DNA from: Pseudomonadota bacterium
Lineage (GTDB): Bacteria; Desulfobacterota; Syntrophobacteria; Syntrophobacterales; Syntrophobacteraceae
DNA: 6,663 nucleotides
NCBI GenBank assembly: GCA_023416335.1
Contig: JAEZHY010000180.1
Coordinates: 1-6,663 of the forward strand
Direction of reading: 5' to 3'
Part shown: piece after piece, positions 1 to 5,514 of the stretch
Position numbering within the stretch: position 1 is the stretch's first letter
How the letters are laid out: each line of letters starts with the position of its first letter
Translations under genes and position numbers: made by a program
Notes under the pieces: model-generated
Told to the model about the DNA's origin: nothing
The model's database searches: none
What the model saw: only the letters and a program-made list of their open reading frames with translations

Positions 1-16
1 CCGGAGGAGGGAGAAG

Positions 17-370
17 ATGCAGGCGAGTGAGGGCGATAACAAAGGAAGGCAGGCAATTCCTTCCATGCTGAAATCTTTTCGGCTTGCCTGGGCATGGCTC
101 CTGAGATTTGTAAAGGTCAGGTTTCACAAATGCAGGCTCTGCAGGGCCAAGCACAGACTGGAACAAAGAACCGCGCGGCTGGGGCTGGAAGTCTATTCCC
201 TGCACAGGCAGGGCGATGACGATTTCCTGAAATCGCTGGTGGTTCGGCAGCAATTGAAGATTGTGGAAGAAGCCGAGCGGCAGGTCTTTGAAATTTGCGA
301 CCGCCTCGAAGAAATCGACGAGGCATACAGGAGAAAAAAAGAAGAGGTCTGCGGAGAGAAAACCGAGTAG
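17..370 (+). CDS. small coiled-coil protein of unknown function
   Basis: This 117-residue protein is not recognised as a named family. The start at 17 is chosen because a strong GGAGG-type ribosome site lies just upstream, at about 3-14; the next in-frame ATG (65) has none. The first 40 residues are basic with a short hydrophobic stretch (LAWAWLLRFV, about residues 23-32) that is too short for a confident membrane segment. From about residue 40 to the end it is helical and highly charged, with heptad-like hydrophobic spacing, including a stretch around VEEAERQVFEICDRLEEIDE, so a coiled coil is likely. The part around RLGLEVYSLHRQGDDDFLKS resembles small helical hypothetical proteins I recall from Deltaproteobacteria, but no function follows from that. 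It converges on the Rad50-like operon and probably has no part in it. Confidence 0.7.
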   Translation: MQASEGDNKGRQAIPSMLKSFRLAWAWLLRFVKVRFHKCRLCRAKHRLEQRTARLGLEVYSLHRQGDDDFLKSLVVRQQLKIVEEAERQVFEICDRLEEIDEAYRRKKEEVCGEKTE

Positions 371-426
371 TTGAGAACGTCTCCCATGATCTCTTTAACC
401 ATTCGATATTGGAAGGGCGGAGCCGT

Positions 427-598
427 GTAGGGTGGGGGAGCGAAGCGCGGTCCCGCTTTTTGGGGGTGCCCACCGTCCGTCCATTCCGATGAGGTCTGTA
501 TCCGGCCTGCCGGGGCGGGGTTCCCAAGGCGGACTTTCGGAACCAGCGGCGTATTTCCTAAAGCAACAACATTGACGATAAGGCTTTGCCCACCCTGC
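427..598. repeat. candidate miniature palindromic element bounded by GTAGGGTGGG and CCCACCCTGC
   Basis: The 172-bp stretch begins with GTAGGGTGGG (427-436) and ends with CCCACCCTGC (589-598), which are inverted with respect to each other (shared core AGGGTGGG or its complement). Internal hairpins lie at 431-474 and 519-544. A related arm, GTAGGATGGGT, occurs on the other side of the window at 5671-5681, so this looks like a dispersed family. No transposase is present, so mobilisation would have to be in trans. The exact boundaries and any target duplication are not visible. Confidence 0.45.
443..461 (+). terminator. weak terminator-like hairpin after the small coiled-coil gene
   Basis: AAGCG (443-447) pairs with CGCTT (454-458) across a six-base loop, and a run of five T (457-461) closes and follows the stem. 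It lies 73 bases after the stop at 368-370. The stem is short and sits inside the larger palindromic element, so it may only be part of that repeat. Confidence 0.25.
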
Positions 599-606
599 GC
601 CGCTGG
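543..606. repeat. perfect 9-bp inverted repeat
   Basis: CCAGCGGCG at 543-551 is exactly complementary to CGCCGCTGG at 598-606, with 46 bases between. The left arm abuts the GGTTCC/GGAACC hairpin (519-544), so two palindromes are joined end to end. This is typical of REP-like composites. Confidence 0.5.
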
Positions 607-645
607 CCGTTCATGCCTATGTATTGCGCCCGTGCGCACCATTCA

Positions 646-668
646 GTTCACTGCTCACGGTTCACTGC
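646..668 (-). repeat. short heptamer repeat overlapping the end of the Rad50-like C-half gene
   Basis: GTTCACTGC occurs at 646-654 and again at 660-668, a 14-bp period. On the coding strand this reads as three successive variants of a heptamer (CAGTGAA, CCGTGAG, CAGTGAA). The TGA stop codon of the ATPase C-half (655-657) lies inside it, so the repeat fixes the last residues of that protein. Confidence 0.6.
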
Positions 669-1314
669 CTTCAATCATCTCCAGCGTCGCTCCGGCCCCG
701 CCAGCCGTCTCCGGAACTATTCTGTAAATGCGGTCGGCGTATTCCCTGAACTGATTTACATCGTGGTGGCTGATGACGAGGACCTGGAAATCGAGCTTGT
801 GCGCTATGGCGTGGATGATGGCCATGAGCCGGGGAACGAGGTCCGGGCGGATCCAGCAGTCCTGTTCGTCCAGGATCAGGAACCGTCGGTGTTCTTTTTC
901 GTCGAGTTGAGAGAGGGCTATCAGCCGAAGGCCGACCGAGATGACGTTGCAGACGGATCCTCCCTGCCCGATCAAAATATCTTCGGGATTGCCGTCCTTC
1001 TCTATCCCGAACGTTATCGTAACCTTTCCTCTCTGGACGTCCCGGTTCGAAACCACGCGGAGGTCCTGCCCCAAAACTTCCCGAAGAGCATAGGTCAGGT
1101 TGCGCTCGACTTCGTCCAGGATTTCGCCGAAAAGGTCGCGGCAAAGGGTTTCGAGCCGCTCGGCCACCCTGGGCTGATTTTCGAGGAATGCGTCGATTTC
1201 AGCCAGGCTGCGCCTGTTGTCCGAGAGCCTCCGTCTGAGGTCGGACTGCTCCCAACGAAGCCTCTCGAATTGTTTGCGAACTTCCGCGGGATCGAACAGA
1301 TCTTCGGTCGGCAC
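655..1314 (-). CDS. Rad50/SbcC-like ATPase, C-terminal half (signature, Walker B and H-loop lobe)
   Basis: This 219-residue protein corresponds to only the C-terminal half of a Rad50/SbcC-type ABC ATPase. Residues 11-75 are a charged helix or coiled coil. A degenerate ABC signature follows at 116-131 (GQGGS then VISVGLRL), then Walker B at 145-152 (FLILDEQD, D149 and E150) and the H-loop at 180-185 (VISHHD, H183). Walker A is absent and is supplied by the product of the first gene of the operon. The start is GTG at 1314, four bases past the preceding stop, with GGAGG at 1323-1327. In place of the LSGGQ/E serine the signature has Gln (Q117 by simple alignment). Known Rad50 proteins dimerise through this lobe and Walker A of a partner, so by inference the two halves form a composite ATPase that drives the phosphoesterase. 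Membership in the superfamily is near certain; the split role is inferred. Confidence 0.88.
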   Translation of the reverse strand: MPTEDLFDPAEVRKQFERLRWEQSDLRRRLSDNRRSLAEIDAFLENQPRVAERLETLCRDLFGEILDEVERNLTYALREVLGQDLRVVSNRDVQRGKVTITFGIEKDGNPEDILIGQGGSVCNVISVGLRLIALSQLDEKEHRRFLILDEQDCWIRPDLVPRLMAIIHAIAHKLDFQVLVISHHDVNQFREYADRIYRIVPETAGGAGATLEMIEGSEP

Positions 1315-1317
1315 GCC

Positions 1318-1635
1318 TTATTCCTCCGTGGTCTCCGATTTTTCAATTTCCTGAAGATCGTTCTTTATACGGCTGATGTGTTCCCGGTATTCCTCCACCA
1401 TACGCTTGTTTTCCCTGCGGCGTTGTTCCAGAAGGTTCCGGAGTTCTTCGACATCGCTCGTGCCGTATTCCCGCATCGCCTTTTCACGGAGGGCTTCGAG
1501 CTGCACTTCCAGGTTCTTCTTGTCCCGGTCCGTTGCTATCCTCTGTTCATTCAGCTTGTTGAATTCGCCTTTGAGCTGATCCAGTTTCTGCTGAACTTCT
1601 TCGTCTCTTTTGGATTCACCGCTGTTCGCTTTCAT
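1318..1635 (-). CDS. small pure coiled-coil protein of the split Rad50-Mre11 operon
   Basis: This 105-residue, highly charged protein is rich in Glu, Lys, Arg, Gln and Leu. Heptad-like spacing runs from about residue 13 to 98, with a possible break near residues 56-61 (REYGTSD). It has no cysteine, no signal peptide and no catalytic motif. Its ATG at 1635 overlaps the end of the phosphoesterase gene by 20 bases and has AAGAGGT at 1644-1650, spaced eight bases. It ends four bases before the ATPase C-half start, so all are probably translated together. The sequence looks like an arm of an SMC/Rad50 coiled coil. My inference is that it is the hook-proximal part of the return arm detached from the C-half, which on its own has only about 65 residues of coil. 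A separate regulatory subunit is the alternative. Confidence 0.8.
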   Translation of the reverse strand: MKANSGESKRDEEVQQKLDQLKGEFNKLNEQRIATDRDKKNLEVQLEALREKAMREYGTSDVEELRNLLEQRRRENKRMVEEYREHISRIKNDLQEIEKSETTEE

Positions 1636-2575
1636 CGGACATTACCTCTTCGTAGAGTTCCCATATTATTCCGTCTATCGGATCGTCCACATTCAGATTT
1701 GCCGCCAGGAACGATTTCAGGCCGACCCCTTCAGTCGTTCTTTTGAGAGAAAGGTTCTCCAGGCCCTTTATGAACAGGGATTCGCTGATTTCCTCGACCT
1801 CCGGGTCTTCATCCCCGGTCAGGGGCGGGAAGACTTCGTCGAATTCTTTATGCGGGACCTGAACAATTTCCATGTCGCGATCGGCATACCAAATGGTTAT
1901 TGCAGGCTTGATTGATCTGGTGTGCAGGCTGCGCGTGATTCGAACGATGCTCCCCGGATTGAGCCAGGTCGTACTCCCGCATACCTGCGCCGGTTTGGGT
2001 GTATGGATATGCCCGTTTACGACCAGATCCACTCCGGGAATTTCCTTCAGATGATGCCTTCCGTTTTCGTAGCCGGGAAAGGCTATATCGTGGTGAGTTA
2101 GCCAGATAACGAAATCATGATCCTCCCGGTCCACCTTCTTCGGGATTTCGGTCCAGTCAGGCGATGCACCGATGAGGATGTTCTTTCCGCGAACGTTTAC
2201 TGAAGAAACGGGGCCGGATTTCGAAATGAGCCTGATGACGCCGGCGGCATCCAGTACAGAGAGGGAGACGTCGCGCGTGAGCCGGGCTTCGTACTTGTCG
2301 TGATTTCCGACCAGCACCCACGGTTTTGAATCCCGAAACAGTTCTATGAGGTCCACCAGCAGGTAGTTTGGAGCATTTCTCGGCCAATGAAAGAGGTCCC
2401 CGAGAATTATCGGAAGGCAGCGGCGCTCTCGGGCGACGTCGAGGCAGAAGGACAATTTGCCCAGGATCGTCTCCGCGTAGTCGTCCATCCGGTGTCCCGG
2501 GGGGAATGCCGCTGCGTGCGGGTCGCCGATGAAGACGATTCCCTCGCAGGCTTCATGGAGCATGCTCTCAGACAT
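1616..2575 (-). CDS. Mre11/SbcD-like metallophosphoesterase
   Basis: This 319-residue calcineurin-type phosphoesterase has every metal motif: GDPH (residues 17-20; D18, H20), GDLFH (59-63; D60), GNHD (90-93; N91, H92), LTHHD (159-163) and GHIH (188-191). This di-metal (usually Mn) site is that of Mre11/SbcD nucleases, and the two Rad50-like halves in the same operon favour that family over a general phosphatase. After about residue 240 an acidic tail follows (GDEDPEVEEISESL, then helices to 311), the place where Mre11 proteins carry a Rad50-binding helical segment; that function is inferred. The start at 2575 overlaps the upstream stop (2568-2570) and has GGAGGT at 2581-2586. Met5 (2563) is a less likely start. 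The expected activity is exo/endonuclease action on DNA ends in the cytoplasm, gated by the ATPase. Confidence 0.9.
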   Translation of the reverse strand: MSESMLHEACEGIVFIGDPHAAAFPPGHRMDDYAETILGKLSFCLDVARERRCLPIILGDLFHWPRNAPNYLLVDLIELFRDSKPWVLVGNHDKYEARLTRDVSLSVLDAAGVIRLISKSGPVSSVNVRGKNILIGASPDWTEIPKKVDREDHDFVIWLTHHDIAFPGYENGRHHLKEIPGVDLVVNGHIHTPKPAQVCGSTTWLNPGSIVRITRSLHTRSIKPAITIWYADRDMEIVQVPHKEFDEVFPPLTGDEDPEVEEISESLFIKGLENLSLKRTTEGVGLKSFLAANLNVDDPIDGIIWELYEEVMSDESEQR

Positions 2576-4382
2576 GTGCGACCTCCAGGAAATGTTCGAG
2601 GTCCAGGATATGGCCGCATAGAGGGCATTTTCCGGCTTCGGCTATTGCCAGTTCGATCTCCTTCTTTTTCGATAGCATCGCCTGCTCAGCCTCCAGTTGA
2701 AGCTGTTCGGCCTCGGCCATTTTTCCCTGAAGGGACGATACCCCGTCAAGCAGATCGCTAAGGTCGTGGGTAGGGAAGATCTGGGGCAGCTGGTTTACGG
2801 ACCCATGTACGCAAGCGATCTGTTCGATGCGGCCGAATTGAACTTCGAGGCGCGAGATCGAGTTCGTCAGTGTCTCCAGGGCGCCCGGATCGGACAGTTC
2901 CGGAGGGGATGCGAGGTTCGACGCAATCCCGTGCGCTTTTGCGGAAGCCTCAGCTTCCAGGCGGCATCTTTCGATCCCGGCAATTATGTCCTGCAGCGCT
3001 TCTGTTTCCTCGATTTCCGGAGGCGCAGAAACTATAGTCAGTACTTCGTCCTGCGAGCGCGTCTTTCTCAGCTTGCCCGAAACCTGCCGAATATTCTCGA
3101 AAACTGCCGAAAGATCGCCGACTTCGTTCAGTGCGGGAGGCACCGGCAACGCATCGAGTCTTTCGGCCTGGAGCAGGCAGTGCTCGTGAGAATTTCCCGT
3201 TTGAGACAAGTCGGCCAAAAGAGAAGACAATTCAGCGACCTCGACGAGGCTCGGTGGAAAAAGCGCTCCCTCGAGTACATCCAGATTGTTTCCGAGGACT
3301 TCCCTCTCGGCCGCAGCCTTGTCGATGCCTGTAATGACCGAATTCAGAACCTGAACTTCCCGTGTTTCCGGAGGAACCGCCATGCGCTCCAGAATGCATG
3401 CCAGGGCCGATGCGCGCTCATGCCCGTCAACCGCACCGGAGATGGAGACGACAAGCTCGTCAAGCGGCCGGGTTTCCTGAATGACGGGTGGGTTGCCAAG
3501 GACGGCGAGGGTGGATTTCTTTGAACGCAGGAATTCGAGCGAAGCCGTCCGGTTTTGAATTTCTTCGGCCAGTTCATCTATCTGAGCCGTTTCCTCCGTG
3601 ACGGGCGGAGCTGTAAGGGAAGAGAGCAGGGAGCTTGCGAGGGATTTGATGGAACAGTTCGAAAGCGTGCCGTTCAGTTGCTCCAGGAAGGACAGGAAAA
3701 CCGGCAGGGATTTCTCTGCCTCCAGGATCATCCCGTGGAGCAGTTCGGCCTTTTCGAGGACCATGGCCAGCGCGTCCAGCGGCTTGAGGCGTTCGAGTTT
3801 CCTCTCGATCTCAGCGCATTGTCGTGCGAGTTCCTTGTGCCTGGCTTTGCTGCGGTCCGTCCTGCTTTTCAGGGCCTGCTGCATCCGGAGCAGGTATTCC
3901 GCTTCGGTCGATGCGGCAAAAAAACTTGCAGCCTGCGATCCCGACTGGTCCAGGAGGAAAATGGGATATCTCTGGTTGCCGATGTGAATGTCAACCGGAC
4001 CCGTTTCCGTCTCAACCGCATCCAGGCGAAGTAGTCGCCTGACGTCTTCGGGCGGAGTACGTCCGAACTTGGCGTACGTTTCGGTCGAAGGTTCCGCACC
4101 ATTCCCGTCGCTTTGGCGGATTCTGTACACCGATGTCTTGTCGGTCCGCTCCCACTCGATGTACTCTCCCGATTCCAGTTCCGCACGAACTACTGCGCTC
4201 TTCTCGCCGTGCCGGATCGCGGTCCTGCTGGAGGGAGGATTTTGTGCGATGGAGCGAATGGCCTCTACAATCGCACTCTTTCCCGTGTTGTTGGGACCGG
4301 TAATCACTGTCACTCCGCGGGCAAGTTCCAGGGAGGTGCTCTTGTGCGCCATATAATTTTGAATCACGATCCGCTTGATCAC
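2568..4382 (-). CDS. Rad50/SbcC-like ATPase, N-terminal half with terminal zinc hook and 39-residue repeats
   Basis: This 604-residue protein begins like Rad50 (VIKRIVIQNYMAHKS). Walker A is GPNNTGKS at residues 29-36 (K35), and a Q-loop candidate is NQRYPIFLL near residue 137. A charged helix covers about 172-206. Eight 39-residue units follow from residue 259, then a short coil, then CPLCG (C586 and C589). That zinc hook lies only 15 residues before the end, so the protein stops where ordinary Rad50 turns back into its second arm. Signature, Walker B and H-loop are missing and lie in the last gene of the operon. GTG at 4382 is chosen as the start because GGAGAG (4387-4392) precedes it and the first strand begins there; the frame stays open to 4649 but the extra 89 residues look non-coding. 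The role inferred is ATP-binding lobe plus dimerising hook of a split Mre11-Rad50 complex. Confidence 0.88.
   Translation of the reverse strand: MIKRIVIQNYMAHKSTSLELARGVTVITGPNNTGKSAIVEAIRSIAQNPPSSRTAIRHGEKSAVVRAELESGEYIEWERTDKTSVYRIRQSDGNGAEPSTETYAKFGRTPPEDVRRLLRLDAVETETGPVDIHIGNQRYPIFLLDQSGSQAASFFAASTEAEYLLRMQQALKSRTDRSKARHKELARQCAEIERKLERLKPLDALAMVLEKAELLHGMILEAEKSLPVFLSFLEQLNGTLSNCSIKSLASSLLSSLTAPPVTEETAQIDELAEEIQNRTASLEFLRSKKSTLAVLGNPPVIQETRPLDELVVSISGAVDGHERASALACILERMAVPPETREVQVLNSVITGIDKAAAEREVLGNNLDVLEGALFPPSLVEVAELSSLLADLSQTGNSHEHCLLQAERLDALPVPPALNEVGDLSAVFENIRQVSGKLRKTRSQDEVLTIVSAPPEIEETEALQDIIAGIERCRLEAEASAKAHGIASNLASPPELSDPGALETLTNSISRLEVQFGRIEQIACVHGSVNQLPQIFPTHDLSDLLDGVSSLQGKMAEAEQLQLEAEQAMLSKKKEIELAIAEAGKCPLCGHILDLEHFLEVAHV
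2673..3608 (-). repeat. eight tandem 39-residue (117-bp) coding repeats in the Rad50-like N-half
   Basis: Units start at protein residues 259, 298, 337, 376, 415, 454, 493 and 532 with no length variation. The pattern is PP, four to five variable residues often containing E at position 6, Leu or Ile at position 10, hydrophobics at 13-14 and 17, then a helical stretch with Leu or Ile near positions 28-34. Seven units start with PP (for example PPVTEETAQI, PPALNEVGDL, PPEIEETEAL); the eighth starts LPQIFPTHDL. The repeats are diverged in sequence, so they are an old and maintained feature of the protein. The length 39 equals four heptads plus one hendecad, compatible with a coiled coil interrupted at each Pro-Pro. 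Confidence 0.8.
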
Positions 4383-4453
4383 GCGGCTCTCCGGGTAAAC
4401 GATGTATGTTGTTCGATGAGAGATGATTTTCGCCGGGATGAATGAGAGAATCA

Positions 4454-4482
4454 ATCGTATACTAATTCTGCTTCGTATGCAA
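4454..4482 (-). promoter_or_regulatory. weak sigma-70-type promoter candidate for the split Rad50-Mre11 operon
   Basis: On the minus strand TTGCAT (complement of 4477-4482) and TACGAT (complement of 4454-4459) are 17 bases apart. The hexamers match consensus at three and four positions. It would give a leader of about 65 bases before the GTG at 4382. The fit is modest and other starts are possible. Confidence 0.3.
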
Positions 4483-4591
4483 AAAGATCTCCGGCCGAAC
4501 CGGGATTTACGCTTTCGACAAGCGAGGCAGGAGGCTTCACCCTCACAATTTGGCGAGACCTCTTTTACAGGCTGAACACCCCGAACATTAC

Positions 4592-4600
4592 TGATATACT
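4592..4600 (+). promoter_or_regulatory. extended -10 promoter candidate for the deoxyribosyltransferase gene
   Basis: TGATATACT is a TGN-TATACT extended -10 element with five of six consensus matches. Only a weak -35 (TGAACA at 4573-4578, 16 bases upstream) is seen, which is usual for extended -10 promoters. Transcription would start near 4607, about 45 bases before the ATG at 4652. Confidence 0.45.
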
Positions 4601-4614
4601 CGATCCCTATCGAG
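4599..4614. promoter_or_regulatory. perfect inverted repeat over the predicted transcription start
   Basis: CTCGAT (4599-4604) and ATCGAG (4609-4614) are exact complements around CCCT. The dyad overlaps the end of the -10 element and the predicted start site, a typical position for a repressor operator. No regulator gene is in the window, so operator function is a guess. Confidence 0.3.
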
Positions 4615-4651
4615 GGCATGCGGTATTGCGTGTGCTGAAGGAGAAACATGT

Positions 4652-5104
4652 ATGAAAATTTACTTTGCCGGTCCGCTTTTTAGCGAGGCGGAAAGGGATT
4701 GGATCAGGGCGATAAAGCGCAGGATCGAGGATCTTGCAGCAAAGGCAGAGCGAAATGTCGAGGTGGTTTGGCCTTATGACCTGATAGGCCGGGAAGAATT
4801 GGCCGCGTGCGGGGACCGTGCTCGCGAGGAGATATTCCGTCGATGCAGCGTGAGCCTTGAAGAGGCGGATGCGGTCATAGCGCTTCTGGACGGCACCCAG
4901 GTGGACGACGGAACGGCCTGGGAGATTGGCTACTTCTATCGTCATACGGCCGGAAAGGCCCCTATAATCGGCATCAGAACCGACTTCCGGAGCGCGGGAG
5001 AATCAAGGAAATCTATCGTGAACGCAATGATAGAGTGTTCCTGCAATATTATTGTTAACTCGACGGAGGCGCTGCTGTCGGAATTGGAGCGCTTTTGGAA
5101 ATGA
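4652..5104 (+). CDS. nucleoside 2-deoxyribosyltransferase family protein
   Basis: This 150-residue protein starts with MKIYFAGPLF, the first strand and loop typical of the family. It continues with VSLEEADAVIALLDG (67-81) and VDDGTAWEIGYFY (84-96), in which E91 matches the catalytic nucleophile that forms the 2-deoxyribosyl-enzyme intermediate. Length and motif order are normal. Family members cleave or exchange the base of 2'-deoxynucleosides, or of nucleotides in some branches, in cytoplasmic salvage; which substrate this one uses cannot be read here. AAGGAG at 4638-4643, eight bases from the ATG, decides the start, and an overlapping ATG at 4648 is out of frame. The gene is divergent from the Rad50-like operon and 97 bases upstream of the next gene on the same strand. 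Confidence 0.88.
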   Translation: MKIYFAGPLFSEAERDWIRAIKRRIEDLAAKAERNVEVVWPYDLIGREELAACGDRAREEIFRRCSVSLEEADAVIALLDGTQVDDGTAWEIGYFYRHTAGKAPIIGIRTDFRSAGESRKSIVNAMIECSCNIIVNSTEALLSELERFWK

Positions 5105-5171
5105 GCCATACGGAGAGCTTGTTGGGCAAAGAGTAATAGTCGAAACAACCTGTTGCGGGAAACCGACAAAA

Positions 5172-5184
5172 CGGCCTCCGGCCG
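5172..5184 (+). other. short GC hairpin just before the ribosome site of the ABM-fold gene
   Basis: CGGCC (5172-5176) and GGCCG (5180-5184) pair around TCC, immediately before the AAGGAGGAGAG ribosome site. It has no T run, so it is not a terminator. It could stabilise the message or shape access to the site, but it may be incidental. Confidence 0.25.
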
Positions 5185-5201
5185 GAAGGAGGAGAGATAA
5201 G

Positions 5202-5501
5202 ATGGCAGGGAAAAAAGTCAGCGTTGTTGCGCGTTTCAAGGCAAAGGCCGGTATGGCCGAAGCTTTGAAGATGGAACTGCTTTCGTTGATCAGGCCAAGC
5301 CGGTCCGATGAGGGCTGTATCAACTACGACCTGCACCAGGCAATCGATGATCCAGGTGTGTTTGTGTTCTATGAAAACTGGGAAAGCAGGGAACTCCTGG
5401 ACAGACATCTCCAACGGGAGCACCTGACGGTATTTCTGAAAAAGGCGGAGAAACTGGTAGCCGAGCAGCCACAGATAATTTTACTTCAGATGATCAGCTG
5501 A
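5202..5501 (+). CDS. ABM-domain (antibiotic biosynthesis monooxygenase fold) small protein, YgiN-like
   Basis: This 99-residue protein covers one ABM domain almost end to end. It has the first strand VSVVARFKAKAG, a helix EALKMELLSLI, then SRSDEGCINYDLHQ, and the signature strand and helix VFVFYENWESRELLDRHL with W60, H69 and H74. ABM proteins are dimeric alpha-beta barrels. Some oxidise quinols or polyketides without cofactors, while many have no known substrate, so no reaction is assigned. ATG at 5202 is selected by GGAGGAG just upstream (about 5188-5194); the frame is open further upstream but without a good site. It may be co-transcribed with the deoxyribosyltransferase gene, 97 bases away, and no clear terminator separates them. 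Confidence 0.88.
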   Translation: MAGKKVSVVARFKAKAGMAEALKMELLSLIRPSRSDEGCINYDLHQAIDDPGVFVFYENWESRELLDRHLQREHLTVFLKKAEKLVAEQPQIILLQMIS

Positions 5502-5514
5502 AAAAGCCGTTTTC

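Larger units (their letters stand above)
371..654. other. intergenic interval with REP/MITE-like hairpins
   Basis: No gene is supported in these 284 bases between two convergent genes. The interval holds a GTAGGGTGGG arm at 427-436 that can pair with CCCACC at 469-474 and also matches, in inverted form, CCCACCC at 589-595. It also holds a GGTTCC/GGAACC hairpin (519-524 with 539-544) and a perfect 9-bp inverted repeat (543-551 with 598-606). Open frames crossing it have no ribosome site and low-complexity composition, as is usual for spurious frames through repeats. It probably also holds the termination signals of both flanking transcripts, although no textbook terminator is clear. Confidence 0.6.
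4383..4651. other. divergent intergenic region with promoters for both flanking operons
   Basis: These 269 bases lie between the start of the Rad50-like operon (leftward) and the deoxyribosyltransferase gene (rightward). They are more AT-rich than the flanks in patches, notably 4425-4485 and 4560-4600. No small gene with a ribosome site is visible. Candidate promoters and an inverted repeat are listed separately. Confidence 0.6.

Noticed and set aside
371..654. Intrinsic terminator for the Rad50-like operon on the minus strand
   Set aside because: Hairpins exist but none is followed by a T run in the leftward direction, so no specific terminator is called.
586..1746. 386-residue open frame on the plus strand
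   Set aside because: It runs antisense through the ATPase C-half, the coiled-coil gene and the end of the phosphoesterase gene, has no ribosome site and shows no known motif. The minus-strand proteins have diagnostic motifs.
655..2575. The split ATPase as a single gene broken by a frameshift or sequencing error
   Set aside because: The two halves are separated by two complete genes (about 1.25 kb), and each has its own start and ribosome site. No one-base change could rejoin them.
2697..3524. 275-residue open frame on the plus strand
   Set aside because: It is antisense to the repeat arm of the Rad50-like N-half; its length reflects the codon composition of the opposite strand.
2568..4382. 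Phage T4 gp46/gp47-type recombination genes (prophage origin)
   Set aside because: The gene pair is of the same superfamily, but no phage structural, replication or integration gene is present, and gp46 is a single chain, so phage origin cannot be supported here.
4383..4649. N-terminal extension of the Rad50-like protein to an ATG at 4649
   Set aside because: The 89 extra residues have no domain character and cross the divergent promoter region. The GTG at 4382 has GGAGAG upstream and coincides with the typical Rad50 N-terminus.
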